Below the pieces are notes generated by a model. That model was not told where the DNA came from. It ran no database searches and saw only the letters and a list, made by a program, of their open reading frames with translations. Below are positions 24,179-35,926 of a stretch of DNA of 64,000 nucleotides, one piece after another. Position 1 is the first letter of the stretch; each line of letters opens with the position of its first letter. Both the position numbers and the translations under genes were made by a program. The DNA comes from Citrus sinensis. Its lineage: Eukaryota > Streptophyta > Magnoliopsida > Sapindales > Rutaceae. The DNA lies in contig NC_068557.1 in NCBI RefSeq assembly GCF_022201045.2, positions 24,157,501-24,221,500 on the forward strand, written 5' to 3'.

Positions 24179-25227
24179 TCAATACACTTCCTCATTTAAC
24201 AGCAACCTCTCAATATGTCCCTCCGTGCTTTTAATCTTGTTTACTTCGTCATGTTGTTTAAACTGATACTTCAAATTTGAAAGTTTTTCCTTCAGCCGTT
24301 TCAGCTTCTCTTTCTTGCCATTAAATTCTTTCCTACTCCAAATCTGCAGTTGTGCCATTGAATTATTGGCAGCCTTCTTGAAGGTTTCAACTCGACCTTC
24401 CTTACCCCAGCTTCCACACTCCATCCATTCTCATCTCACTATTCTTTTGCATTCTTTATATGGACTCCACATGTCCTCATAGTGGAGTCTTTGACATGAT
24501 TTCTTTTGGTGCCAATTAAACCGAGTCTTTTTTTACATCTCTAACATAATAGGGCTGTGGTCTGAGCACCAAGAATTCAAGTTTGTAACCGTAAGCTTAT
24601 AAGAACTTTGCTCCCAATCCTTACTCCCTAAGAACCTATCAAGCCTTTCTTCAATCAAATGCGGTCCATATATTTTATTAGACCACGTAAAAGGGTAGCC
24701 CTTGCAGCCTAAGTCTACCAAATTGCAATCATTCACCGCCTCCCTAAAATCAGCCACCATGTTCAAGTTTCGGTCATTGCCCCTTAATTTCTCATTCAAG
24801 TTCAAAATTTCATTAAAGTCGCTAAAGCACAACCAAAGATAGTTAAACAAACTAGCCAACCTCCTTAGCAACGTCCAGGTATGTCGTTTTTGCATTGATT
24901 CCGGATGACTGTATATTCCAGTGCATCTCCAAGTATTCCCTTTCACCCCATAAATAATAGCGTCTATATGATGGTTGCTGTACGATACAATATTGACATC
25001 AATTTCATCGTTCCATAGCAAAGCCAAACCGCCCATATCCCTATTCTTCCCACCTTAAGGCAGTTCTCAAAACCTAGAGTTTTCCCCATATTTGTCAGCT
25101 GCACATGCTTTATCTTCATTTCACAAACAAAAAGAATATGAGGCTTGTGCTCTTGGAGAATGTCTTTCAGAGCTAGGAACGTCCGCGTACTCCTCAAACC
25201 CCAGACATTCCAACTTATGATTTTCAT
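24179..25227 (-). pseudogene. LINE ORF2 endonuclease domain and following spacer
   Basis: It starts MKIISWNVWGLRS at 25227 (the apurinic-endonuclease-like 'WN.rGl' start), continues in another frame as GGLALLWNDEID, GDFNEI-like SDFNEIL, GYPFTWSN, ERLDRFL and SDHSPIML (24533-25036). The terminal SDHSP block is the conserved C-terminal catalytic motif. One frameshift lies near 25040. The spacer to the RT is Lys-rich (24179-24424). Confidence 0.9.
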
Positions 25228-26733
25228 TGCTGTCGACGGGGCTGGAAACCAGCCTTCGCCGATATTTCATGTACTGTTGAGTCTAACCTTTCCCTCACCT
25301 CCATGGCTATCACTCCCCAGCTTAGTTTGAGCTTAGCTGAGGGAGAATTGTCTGCCACTCGGCTCGGTTTGCATTTGCTTGGACTTGCCATCTTTGGTCT
25401 TTTGATTTTTGGGCTACTTATTCTTGTATCGCAACTAGCCTGCTTGCCATTGTTAAGGTCTCCTTGGTTGCTGCTTTTTTTTTTGTGGTTCGAACTTGGT
25501 TCTTCCATCTCCTCCATTTAGTCTTTGGTTCTTAGAAGAAAAATCCTCATTCACAACTTCTTCATCCGATCTCATTTGGGCTGTATTGGTGGAATTGGGC
25601 TGGCGAAATGTCTGGCCCACTAGAGAGAGCTTGTTTAAAGTTTTTCCCTCCAAATTTTCTTCTGCTTTTCGAATTTCCACTCCATGACTCGAGTTTTTAG
25701 AACTCTCCTTGTTATCAGCTGCATCAAGCTGTTTTTTGTTGTCAGTTTGCTGCAATCTCGGTTCCTGCCCCTAAGACATTAATGTTTTCTCAACTACCAC
25801 AACAATGTGTTTTACTCCCATATGTGAACTACTGACTTCTTCCTGGTGTTGGGTTGACCCTACCCCAACTTCTCCTCCCGGGTTTGGGTGTTGAGGATGG
25901 TGGGTGTCTGTGTCCTCCAAGTTCTCCATTTTTTTTTATATTCTTCTTCTTTGCTCCTTTACTTCTTTTTCCTTATTCCTCTGACCCCTTATCCGATCTG
26001 TCAGTGGAGCTGCTTTTAATCAAGCCCCATACGCCATCTCCTCATTTGGTTGGCCTTTATACATTGCACACTCTCTGTATTGATGCCCAATGAATCCACA
26101 ACAGAAACAATATTCTGAAAGCTTTTCATAAATCACCCTAGCTGAAATTTTTCCTCCATCTTCTTGCTGAATCTTGAGGATCTTTTTTAGTCGCTTGGTA
26201 ATGTTTATTGATATTCTGACCCGCACATATTCACCAAAACAATCCCCAGTTGCATCTGTTGCTATGTCTTCTACTTTTCCAATCTTAACACCTATTTCAC
26301 GGATTGTGCTAGTATCCATACACATCAGTGGCACATTATGCAGTTGTACCCAAAATAAAACATGTGAAAAAGGTTGTTCTATGATATTGCCAATACCACT
26401 AAGCTCTTGGAGTACAATAAGAGCACGCTCAAAATGCCATAGTCCTCATGTTAACACTCTTCGTTTATCTTCTTTTAAGGCAAACTTGAACATAAAGATT
26501 TTGTTTCACAAACTTTCAACTTTGACTACCCCCACTGGTCTCCAGGCTTGTTGTAAAGTTGTTCTAATACCTTCGTGACTGATACTTCTTGTAGTAAGGA
26601 TTTTGCCCAACAAGCAACCTGCCACAATCTTAGCTCCTTTTCCCTTCATGTTACCCCCAAAGATAATTTTGTCTTCTTCCTCGTCTTCAAGGGTTATCGC
26701 ACTACACTTCTTAATTAATTTGTCTGTTTCCAT
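25224..26733 (-). pseudogene. LINE ORF1 (gag-like, DUF4283-type with CCHC knuckle)
   Basis: Starting METDKLIKKCSAITLEDEEE at 26733, followed by a nucleic-acid-binding core (IRVSINITKRLKK-like segment) and CFCCGFIGHQYREC, a C-x2-C-x4-H-x4-C knuckle. The C-terminal part (25224-25755) is a Lys/Ser/Pro-rich tail. It overlaps the ORF2 start by a few bases. Interrupted by at least two stops. Confidence 0.85.
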
Positions 26734-27031
26734 CTTTAAATGAGGCTGTAAAATCCTTTAATGCAACGTAACCACCTTGCCAGCTTCGTTTCTTTCCTGC
26801 TCTTAACTCCTGCTTCAGCTTTCTTACACTCCTGATCGATAAATACTCACCTACCCTTTAGCTCCAATTTAAGACTGAGCTCTCTGAAGAAAAAAGAAAA
26901 GAAAGAGAAAAAATTAAAATGAAAATTACGCCCAACTAGTGGGCAGTTTTCTGGACCATAAGGATCCAAAATTTGCTTCCATTTAGTATTCTCTCATTCA
27001 GAGAGAAAACACTCTCGAAGGAAGAGACTAA

Positions 27032-27889
27032 GATAGTATTTATTTTTTGGATTGGAGTGAGAATCTTGAGGAGTGGGAATCCTAGGATTGGGAGTATGGA
27101 GTGGGAGTGAGAGTAGGTTGTTTACTTACACTGGAATGGAAGCATGGAATGGAAATAAGAATCCAATTTATGTGCTTACTTTGTCTTGGATTGTGAGTAA
27201 ATAGTTTCAAATTACAATTTTATCCTTATTTAAATAATTATAATTTTTAATTAAAAATCTAATAAAAAATATATTTAATGAATAAATATTTATTTTATTA
27301 TATTTGTAAATTTATAATAATTATTAATATTCTTAATTATGAACATGACAATTTTTTATTAATTTTAATAAAAAATGAAACATTATTTTATTTTATTTAA
27401 TATAATTGTATTAAATTTATTATTATATAAAATAATAATATAATATTATTTAGTACAAAATTAATATTTTCTTAGAATAAACTATTTATTATTATTAATT
27501 ATTAAAATTAAATAAATATAGTACTATTATTTTTAAAATAAATATAATAATAATATATTTATTAATTCTCTATTAATATAATAATATTATTTTTAAATAA
27601 TTCTAACTTAGAATCAATGCAAATTATTATTTAGTTAAATATAATAATATTATTCAAATAAATATAATATTATTTATTTTATTAATTTTAAAACATTAAA
27701 TTTAAAAAAATGTAGAAAATAGAGAGGTGGGAGTGGGAATCTAATGGGAGTCTCACTCCCACTCCCCACTCAAAAAATGAGTGGAGTCTACGGAGTAGGA
27801 TTCTTAATCCCTCCTTAATTTAGTGAAGTAAACACTGGAGTGGGAGGAATCCGTACTCCTTACTTCCACTCCAAAAAATAAACACAGCA
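27032..27889. mobile_element. PIF/Harbinger-like MITE in the LINE leader
   Basis: 858 bp with inverted ends sharing TATTTTTTGGA.TGGAG (left GATAGTATTTATTTTTTGG, right end complement TGCTGTGTTTATTTTTTGG). It is flanked by TAA at 27029-27031 and 27890-27892. Subterminal GAGTGGGAGTG runs lie either side of an extremely AT-rich, non-coding core. TAA target and the end sequence are typical of Tourist/Harbinger elements. Confidence 0.82.
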
Positions 27890-27929
27890 TAAGTAATATT
27901 GTGTGGTGTTATGTGTATTGGTTCTTTTT

Positions 27930-28410
27930 GTAAAAGTTTGAAGGTGTTTATTTGTCTTTCACTGTATTTGCAATTATTATTATTATTGTAATATTTGTAG
28001 GTCATAGCATAGTCCGTCGTGATCCGTGACAGCTCCAGTCAACCTAGCGAAGTCTTAATTGAGTTGGACCTGGAACAGCCATTTAGCCCAATGTGGGATC
28101 AACCCGTCTGCCCTTTTCTATTTTTGAAGTAGTCGTTGCGTTGATGCTTGACTTACGACGTAACACGATACAATGCTAATTGGAAGATAATAATTTTATA
28201 TTATCAATTAATAAAATAAAGAGAAAAGGTACATAAAAGAAAATCTCAAACTTCAAAGGCTTAAAGAGCTACAAACGCTGGATGTTGAGAGGAAGATCTA
28301 AAACAGCTAAATAATTAAGATAACAGCATATAATTATCAGCTTCACATGTCTACTAATTATTTAAAATTAGGTAGACGAATTCATTTTGTATATTTGCAG
28401 ATCATCCACT
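27930..28410. other. 3' flank of PCR-like gene 2
   Basis: No gene. Matches 43440-43933 in the second unit, confirming it as part of the tandem duplication. Confidence 0.7.
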
Positions 28411-29400
28411 TTATCTTATCATGCCATGTTCCATTACCGGAGCCGTTGGAGCCATTTCCAATCCCCTATTTTGTCTCTCCAAATTTCCATGCCATCCTAT
28501 ATATATATAGAGAGTAGACACAGATAGGAAATTCAAAATTGCATAAAATTTTGTAAGATATCTTTGCACACAGCCAAATAAAAAAAACAGAGAGGAAATT
28601 AATTTAAACAATGATTTAATAATTTAATAAATCATCATCAGGGAAATAAATTAATTACCAAGAGACATGTCGAATCCACGGGCTTTGAGCTCGCGATATT
28701 CTTGACTCAAGGCACACGTCTCGCAGCAAAAATGAGCCAAGCAATCCCCGCAAGGCCCGCCTTTTAACATGTACTGCTGCCTCATTTTAGATCGATAGCA
28801 GGCCGAGTATAAGCACCCGCAGCCAGTCACCAAAGATATTACAAGAAACAGTGCGCCACTCACACTACAAGCTGCATGCAAAACAATTTAGTGACCGATC
28901 ACATTAATAAATCTTTAAAATTAAATAAAATCAGCTAAAACTAACCATATAAGATCACTTACAAGAAGATCCTTTGTCAACAATATCCGCAATTCGACCA
29001 AAAGTGATGCAGGGGCACCAACATGTCAAGCAACCTGTTAATTAATTCAAAGAAACAAATAAATTAATTAATAAAACTCTCAGTAGCTAGCCTCGATCTG
29101 TTCTTCATCATCATAAGTTAATTTGTGGTCACAAGATACTATTACTAGCAACATCTATCAGCCAGCCAGCTGGTGTGTATCAGTATCACGTACGTCAATC
29201 GTGTGTGTGTGTGTGTGTACAAGTTTTGAAGGGAACTCACAGGTTGAGCAATCGGAGAAGCAGTCACAGAGTCCTGAGGACCAAGGTCCCTCTACGAGCT
29301 GATGCACATTCGCATGTTGCTGCTGGAAACCAGCTACCGGTACGCCGGTTGCCACGTGCTGATGATCAAACTTCTGGTTTGGGTAACTAGATGAGTTCAT
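28411..29400 (-). CDS. Plant cadmium resistance (PCR)-like PLAC8 protein 2, four exons
   Basis: Exons 29400-29241, 29034-28963, 28871-28659 and 28496-28411, all GT-AG, give 176 aa. Start is the ATG at 29400 ([12 protein letters not shown]); the upstream open frame reaches only a TTG. Order: polar Gln/His-rich N-terminus, [23 protein letters not shown] (residues 54-62), [18 protein letters not shown], one hydrophobic segment ([21 protein letters not shown], ~81-101), [41 protein letters not shown], then [10 protein letters not shown] and a Met-rich tail. This is the full-length PLAC8 layout, so I expect a functional membrane protein of the PCR/FWL family. It is the duplicate of PCR-like gene 3. 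TATATAAAC on the minus strand at about 29488 is a plausible TATA box 90 bp upstream. Confidence 0.95.
29202..29220. repeat. (GT)n microsatellite in intron 1 of PCR-like gene 2
   Basis: Nine consecutive GT units, missing from the same place in PCR-like gene 3. Confidence 0.9.
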
Positions 29401-30880
29401 GATGATCGACAACTAATTACAATCTTGGATATATTCAACGAATGTGATATATGTTTTACAAGACAATGTTCCAGCAAAGAAATATGTTTATATAGATATA
29501 TAGATGTGGCGGCTGGTGGCAACTTGGAATAAAGACTGGTCCACTGATAATTTTAGGTCTTGACGCTGGCTGCTGATTCATTCCAAATGTGACCACTTTA
29601 TTTATTATATTAAAATCGCAAACGCGTTGGAAGTTGTTCACCAGTTTTAATCAAATTATATGATTTGAAGATATCTATACATATATATTGACCGGTTGTT
29701 TTCTTATTGATCATTATTATTATTACTTTTGGAATCTGCTTTCTTAGGCGTAAAATAGTGAAGAAGAGTTGTGTTTGAGGGCGATAGATGAGAATTTTTC
29801 AAATACAAGGAGAGAAGGAGCTATTCATCTTGCAGCCCTCCTGAACTTAAAAAGATGGTCTTAAGAAATTTCCTTAAAGTCATGGTATGTCGGATATTAA
29901 TTGAAAAGATAATCTTGGATAATGCAATATGAATTCTACATTATAATTTCTATAATCTTTTGGAACGAGTTAATGACCACACCGAGTAAAGATACATGGA
30001 TACGTAAACAAAGTTGGTATGACTACGCAAAATGTTGCGTGGGGATGAAACATCCTTAAAAAATCCATTCAGGATTTCTTTTTTACTAATTGGTTAATCA
30101 TTTTTATGATGCAGTATCGCTCTATCAGTAAGGAAGACATGATATCACAATTCTTGAGGCAATTAAAAAAAATTAACTGGAATGTTTTTGTAATTTTATT
30201 TTTTATTAAGAAAAATGAGTACATTTTAAAAGAACTATGCATTTATTTATATGCAAAGTTGTCTTCAAAAAAACTTCTTTGAAAAGTTGAAGTTCAAAAA
30301 ACTTGTTTGAAAAGTTGATGCAGTTGCCGTATACCCTTCTCCTTGCGGATATGAGAAGTTTCATAAAATCTTTCCCCGGATTAGAATTGGCCCCTTGGGC
30401 ATAGGTTGACTAGCCATGAATGCATTTAACTTGTGCCTCAACTACCCGGCTCAATTAAGAACAGGAAACGACAATGGTGTTTAATGGGTAAAGCTTCTTA
30501 CCTTTATCCAAATTTTTTATAAACATATCAATAATTAGGAAAACATATTATTATTGAATTGTTTTTTCATTTCATTTTATGTTCTTTTCTTTTATTTATT
30601 TAAGTAAAAAAATTGAGATTTGATAAAGTCTAAATTAATTTTTTAGTCCCTATCTCTAAGGATTTAAACTCACAAGTCACATGGCTAAAAAAAATAAAAA
30701 AGGAAAAACTGCTGGAAAGCTATTCAATCATGTCCGTTGGCAAATTCTCTCTCTTTTCTTTTCTTAAAACAAATTAGAATTAGGATAGATCCAAATTATA
30801 TCAATATGTAATAATAAGGATGCTTTATATATGTGTAATGTAAAGTACAATTATGTACACAATAATATATGGTAAAGCAA
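29401..30880. other. 5' flank of PCR-like gene 2 and AT-rich intergenic DNA
   Basis: The first ~350 bases match the promoter of PCR-like gene 3 once the solo LTR there is taken out. From about 29780 on there is no counterpart in the second unit. No gene or delimitable element seen. Confidence 0.6.
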
Positions 30881-30899
30881 AATCTTTGATTAAGTTTTA

Positions 30900-31220
30900 C
30901 ACTCAGATTATCGTTGTAAGATAACGTCCTCTGCCACGACCGACACCACGAGTGTTCATCGAAAAGAACGTTTCTACCTCCTTATCGCTTATTATTAGTT
31001 TGAACAAAGTTGGCGTGAATAGCATTGGTCTCTGGTTCAGGAACAAAGTTGATAGCATTCAATTCAAGTCTGCTTTCATGACTGAGTAACAAGGAGAACA
31101 CCTCCTGCAAGGTAAGGTGGTTAGTCCTGGCAGTTACATTGACAGCTACGGGACCATATTCAGCTCCAAGACCTGCAAGAATATAATAAATAAGATCATC
31201 TGCTTAAAAATGTGCCAGCA
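30900..31220 (-). pseudogene. Copia gag fragment, minus orientation
   Basis: Minus-strand reading contains LAGLGAEYGPVAVNVTART, HLTLQEVFSLLLSHESRLEL and NAINFVPEPETNAIHANF, the C-terminal part of a plant copia gag (UBN2-type). The same protein segment is present in opposite orientation at 32028-32170. Stops follow; there is no RT. Confidence 0.8.
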
Positions 31221-31529
31221 GCTGCCACATTTTTTAAGTGAGACAGTTTTATTGTGTACTAAAAAATAAATATTTCCAAGGTGAGTAATAGATAAAGAAC
31301 TGTCATCACCTATCAGGACCTTCTCACCTCCCTTAATTCTATCTTGATGTTCAAGTCACTCAGATCGTTAGTAAAATGATGTGTCACACACAGCTATCAA
31401 AGTACCATCCATGTTCCCCCTTCTCCTCAGAAAATAACATGTAGGTAGAAGCTTGATTTATATTTTGTTTTCCACCAGAAAATTCTTCATAAAAAAGTTT
31501 CAATCCTGCAGCTCATGTTTTATTTTTCT

Positions 31530-32190
31530 GTTTTGGTGTCAGAGCGGATTGCCTCATATTGATCCAATGACACAAACTGGCCAAGTTAAACCTCACCAAA
31601 CAAACTTCAACTTCACTGTTCCTATTAAGTTAAATAGGAATAACTTTATGCTATGGAAGTCTAAGTTTTACCAACCATCCGCGGAAATAACTCGGAGACT
31701 CTAACCTCTAGAGCTCAAGTTACACCTGCCAATAGGCGATGTGGAGAATTATGAAACAGATGAGAATCCTGACTATGTTCAGCGTGTTCGACAAAACCAG
31801 ATACTGCTTAGCTAGTCACTGTCATCAATGACTGAACCCGCATTGAGCACAGTTGTTCATTGTAAGAATTCTTTTGAAGTATGGGATGCTTTAGAGAAAA
31901 CTTTTGCTTCACACTCAAAAGCAAGAGCTTTGCAACTGAAGATGAAACTGCAAACAACAAAAAAGAACAATCTGTCAATGAGTGATTTCGTATCCACCAT
32001 GAAAAATCTTGCAGCTGCTATATTCTTTTAGGTCTTGGAGCTGAATATGATCCGCAGTTGTTAATATAACTGCTAGGACTGACCACCTTAACTTGCAGGA
32101 GGTGATCTCCGTGTTACTCAGTCACGAAAGCAGACTTGAACAATTGAATGCTGTCAATCGCGGATACCGCTACCTTCGAAAATAAAGCGA
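31530..32190 (+). pseudogene. Copia primer-binding site and gag fragment, plus orientation
   Basis: TGGTGTCAGAGCG at about 31540 resembles a tRNA-Met primer-binding site. It is followed by gag: PIKLNRNNFMLWKSKFYQP, an interrupted spacer, then CKNSFEVWDALEKTFASHSK and LQLKMKLQTTKKNNLSMSDF with the usual gag spacing, and a decayed copy of the segment found at 30.9-31.2 kb. Several stops. It points away from the minus-strand gag piece. Confidence 0.82.
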
Positions 32191-32344
32191 GAGTTACACA
32201 CACCATCAATCAAAGTACCCATGATCACTACCGGAAATTTAAACTCTATCTAATTGACATATGAGTTAATTATTGAATTATTATCATCTTATGATATCAT
32301 TTCTCGTGTGTTTTGAGATGATGAAGATTTAACCGTTGATGCCT

Positions 32345-32965
32345 ATCATGAAATAGCCGACTTGATAATACCGCAATGTCGTGAAATTATTGCTTAAAAC
32401 GCCACAACTATTGCTAACAATTAAGTCTGTGGTGTTTGCTGTGGAGTGGAGTGTTTGGAGAGCCTGAAACATATAGTGGTTTATATATATAACTCTAGTG
32501 ATGCTGATACCACCTTTTCCATGAAAACTGCATCGCCCGGAACATAATCATCCGTTGATTAAAATCATCCACACCTCTCCTCAATTCACACCGGGCAGCC
32601 ACCTTTCATCCTATGTTAAAAATGCAACATATACACTCCAGCTCGAAAACCATCCTTCGTTGCCGGCACCACCTTGAACCTCCTCCAAATCTACCACCAT
32701 CTTCATCTGCAAAAATATATATCTTTTCCTGAATAAATCCTGGGCCCTGCCTAAATTACCAGATAAGTGTACGGATGTCTCTGCTGAAATCACTGACGAA
32801 GCTGAACTTGAATCAAGCCACATTGGAGTGCCAGCTGGAATCCATTTGGCAACGAAGTCAGCTGCACACATGGGAATTGCATTGGCAGCTACACGTAAAA
32901 AACTAACTGAGCTGGAATATCCCAGTTGGCAAAACTGCTATGCAGAGCAGAGAATCCCCTGCTGC
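32345..32965. other. Unit-1-specific sequence, possible RNase H tail of a LINE on the minus strand
   Basis: Replaces 46000-47412 of the second unit. On the minus strand SVSFLRVAANAIPMCAADFV followed by AKWIPAG loosely resembles the end of a LINE RNase H domain ('vsf..R.aN..AD.lAk'). It continues for about 60 codons without a further known motif. I would not call it a gene. Confidence 0.3.
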
Positions 32966-32967
32966 CG

Positions 32968-33205
32968 TGTGATGAGTTTGCTAGCAATTAGTAAATGGTT
33001 CATTGTTTTGAACCATTTACTAATAGCTAGCAAATAAAGCTTAGTGATGCGCTTAGTGAATTAGCTAGTAAGCTACGTCTATAAATACTAAGCATAGCCA
33101 TTATTGTAATTGTACTAAAAAACTAAATCCAATAAAAACAGTGGAAATCTTCTTCTCATTTGCATTTCTAAAAATCTATTTGTGACAAAGTTGTCGGTAC
33201 TACTC
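32968..33205. repeat. LTR-like segment at the start of the duplicated block, with hairpin
   Basis: Begins TGATGAGTTTGCTAGC exactly where units 1 and 2 start to match again (32968 and 47418). It carries a TATAAATA box (about 33080) and an AATAAAA signal, like an LTR. In this copy a near-perfect hairpin occupies about 32977-33036: TTTGCTAGC..TTAGTAAATGGTTCA, a 7-base loop, then its complement. The copy in unit 2 has no such hairpin. Confidence 0.45.
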
Positions 33206-33736
33206 AAGAACCGTGATTTGTTCGTTTTTGTATTTTGTGTAACGAGGATGAAAATAAATAACGGGAGGATGAAAAGAGGAAATTAAATCAGATTAGAAGC
33301 TGAAAGAGCATGGCTGATCTGATAATTTGAAATTCTTTTCACATATTTGGATTTAGATGAAAGTGTTTTGTTATTAATTAACGGAAATTAAGTTAAGATG
33401 AAGAATAACTGTCTTGGCGTCTTGATGATCAAAATTCAAATGATATGCTGAAGAAGAAGAGATGGCTATATACATGAGTGTTAATTACTAGCTGGCCTGG
33501 GCCGGCTCATGTGCCGTACCCCGTAGATTCATAAAATATTGTGAACCAAGATTGGTTGGGTTTTAATCATCAAGTTTTAACAGTGCAGCCAGTCAATTTT
33601 TCTGTTAGTCCGTCTACGCTTTACTTTTATGTTTTATCATGGATTCTCAGTGGCCCAGGGTTTAGGCTGAAACACTGAAAACCCATAAAAGGGGGAGCGT
33701 TGTCGTTTGTAAACCGAATAAAAATAATAATTATTC

Positions 33737-33947
33737 AGTCTTTGGTCAAGTGGTTAGAGTCATTCTCTTACAATTATGAGGGTAGTGGTTCGAACTCTCA
33801 TAGTAAAATTATGAGGGTTCAATTCATTTTTCAAAATTAAGTGAAAATAATTTTTTCTCTTTTAAAATATAAGTGGAGTTGACATCTTTCTAATATGAGT
33901 TGTAACCTAAATAACATTCTTCTCATGTAATAAAAAAAAACAAAAAA
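33737..33947 (+). mobile_element. tRNA-derived SINE
   Basis: An internal polymerase III promoter is visible: A box TGGTCAAGTGGTTAGAG (about 33743-33759) and B box GGTTCGAACTC (33787-33797), 28 bases apart, followed by a ~140-bp unrelated body and a terminal A run (33932-33946). The same insertion is in copy B (about 48200-48393), where the boxes have decayed, so it is older than the duplication. Confidence 0.75.
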
Positions 33948-34873
33948 TAATTGAATTTGTGGTTAAATGATGATGCAAAATGTCTAAAAAAAATAATAAT
34001 AATCTTTATTAGACTTGTCCTCATTCTAGAGTTACCTTCATTAGAGCCTAATTTATATTTTTAATTGAAACGTTCCATCAATAGTAGGATGCTACTAAAT
34101 TCTATTTTTCTTTTCTTTTTTCCCGTGTTGCTTCTGGTTTTTTCTCCAAAAAATTAACAAGTATTTTTTTCAAGTCTTGAAGTTTGCGGTTATAAAATAT
34201 TTGTTAAATCTTATGTATCTTCTGTTTTCAATAATTAACTAGATTTAATCTTGAGGAAATTTTCGGTTTATGGCAGGATAATTGGATTGAATGGTGAGAA
34301 GAGTAATAATATTACATTAACTTAAATTAAATTGTCTTTATTAGAAGATTATATTCCGTAATAATTTTTTAATTAAAATTATCATGTTCAAAATAAATTT
34401 TAAAGAACAAATAGCTCCAACCTTAATTTGAGATTCACAAATAAATTTTGAAACTACATAGAGATATCCTAAGTGACATGACATTAACATGATAAGTAAT
34501 AAAAAATATTATTAGTATAAATTTGTTCTTATAAATAACACTGGCGAAAAAAATAATATTTTATTAAGATAAAGTATTATGGTTTATCATCCAAAAAAAA
34601 CTAAAAGAATTGAAATTCAGTGATAAATCAAAATATTTGACGTAATTTTATTCCAACAATTTTAACAAATTTACAAACACAAGTAATAAACTTAATAAAA
34701 AGAGGAAAAAAAAGTATTTACCATCATTTTCTGAAGGGAAAATATCCACCGTCCACCTGATTTTGTCTATTTTTAAAAAAATACATAAATCCTAATTTTT
34801 TTAATTGCGCTACACCTAAACTTATATTTTTTTTCACATTTCCACCTCCATTTGCAAACCGTCAAGATGTTGC

Positions 34874-34881
34874 TGACGTCA
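34874..34881. promoter_or_regulatory. TGACGTCA palindrome inside the left TIR edge of the MULE
   Basis: A perfect CRE/as-1-type bZIP core, followed by a near copy (TGACGTCG) at 34919-34926. It lies about 690 bases upstream of the trihelix ATG and on its 5' side, so it could act as promoter element. Function is inference. Confidence 0.4.
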
Positions 34882-35338
34882 TAAGGATAAAATAATAATT
34901 TCACTTGGGCTTAAAAAATGACGTCGTTTAAGATCTATAATAAGAAAGAAAAAAGAAAAAGGAGGCATAGTGGTCCCCCAGCACAGCAAAAAATATACAG
35001 AATCTTAATTGGCCTCGAATTTGTTCTGTAACTACGACACTGCCCCTCCCTGAATTATGCATATATTCTCCAAATCCTCCTACATTTTTGTCCCAATAAC
35101 AACAGAGAAAATGAAATTTTAAAATGAGAAAGAAAACAAACGGCAAGATGAACGGTTAGGGCAAATAAACAAACGGCAAGATGGTCCACCACCCACAAAC
35201 TAAAGCGGAGATATCAAGGTGGGTCGCGAACTAGACGGTGAAATCAAAACAAAACGTACTGTGTTCGCTGAAGTAGGGAGAGCTTTGAGAGTTACGGATG
35301 TCTTGAGAGATGTCAGTTTCAAACGCTCGTGCAACTGG

Positions 35339-35513
35339 TGAGTGGAGTCAACTCTTTCGCCTACGGTTTCGGAGATGTTGATATCTATGAATTCAATTGA
35401 TTACCTCACTTTCCTTTCAATTCCATTCCAACACGACTATGTATGTTATCAGATTGATTTATATCTTTACTAATTTTTTCTTTTTTTAAATAATGAATTG
35501 ATGATGATGCAGG
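35339..35513 (+). other. Predicted 5'-UTR intron of the trihelix gene
   Basis: Donor at CAACTG|GTGAGT (35339) and acceptor at TGATGATGCAG|GTGCGG (35513/35514), with an AT-rich interior, upstream of the ATG at 35561. If real, the mobile element carries a spliced leader. Confidence 0.5.
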
Positions 35514-35560
35514 TGCGGCAAACTGAATGAGTGTTTGCTGCTGTGTTGAAGGCACAAGCA

Positions 35561-35926
35561 ATGGAAGGCGGCAGTTCGAGGACGCGACACACGCGTTCAC
35601 AAGTGGGTCCAGACTGGAGTTCGAAGGAAGCGCTGATTCTTGGGAACGAGATTGCTGCTGTGGAGGCAGATTGTTTGAAAGCTTTATCAAGCTATCAAAA
35701 ATGGAAAATAATTTCTGAAACTTGTACGGCGTTGGATGTGCCGCGCACTGCGAATCAATGTCGGAGGAAATGGGATTCATTGATTGATGAGTACAAAAAG
35801 ATAATTGTGCGATCAAGGACTTTTCCTAAATCCCAAACTCAAGCTCATACTGATTGCTTTCCACCCAATTTTGACCGTGAGCTCTTTAAAGCCATTCATG
35901 ATTTCGTTATGTCTAAGGATAACTGA
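35561..35926 (+). CDS. Trihelix (Myb/SANT-like) transcription factor, truncated, inside Pack-MULE
   Basis: ATG at 35561 (MEGGSSRTRHTRSQ); 121 aa to a TGA at 35924. Residues ~15-90 form a trihelix DNA-binding domain: DWSSKEALILGNEIAAVEA, LSSYQKWKIISETC, RTANQCRRKWDSLIDEYKKI, with the three spaced Trp residues that define the family. A second block, FDRELFKAIHDFV, is a conserved C-terminal helix. Directly after the TGA the same frame stays open for 28 more codons (SDDTDPDSDTDPEADFSEAI..., TAA at 36011). Relatives I remember have a similar Asp/Pro-rich tail right there, so the TGA looks like a recent nonsense change. Nuclear role is known for the family. It is enclosed by the TIRs at 34735 and 36372. 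The domain itself is intact; whether it is expressed is unknown. Confidence 0.8.
   Translation: MEGGSSRTRHTRSQVGPDWSSKEALILGNEIAAVEADCLKALSSYQKWKIISETCTALDVPRTANQCRRKWDSLIDEYKKIIVRSRTFPKSQTQAHTDCFPPNFDRELFKAIHDFVMSKDN

Larger units (their letters stand above)
21081..27912 (-). mobile_element. LINE (L1-like non-LTR retrotransposon) with 17-bp target duplication
   Basis: The insertion is bounded by the repeat GTGTATTGGTTCTTTTT at 21064-21080 and 27913-27929. The poly-A tail of the minus-strand element is the T run after 21080. On the minus strand: a 5' leader interrupted by a MITE (27032-27889), ORF1 with a CCHC knuckle, ORF2 with endonuclease, reverse transcriptase, a zf-RVT-like region and RNase H, then the 3' tail. 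Frame breaks occur in every domain, so it is inactive. The unoccupied site is visible in the duplicated unit near 42980-43440. Confidence 0.93.

Noticed and set aside
25303-26578. Plus-strand open frames across the LINE (25303-25687, 25854-26093, 26174-26578)
   Set aside because: Antisense shadows of LINE ORF1 on the minus strand.
33737-33810. tRNA gene
   Set aside because: It has A and B boxes but no cloverleaf or acceptor stem, and has a SINE body and A tail.
35406-35816. Minus-strand 136-codon frame opposite the trihelix gene
   Set aside because: Shadow of the trihelix reading frame; no domain.
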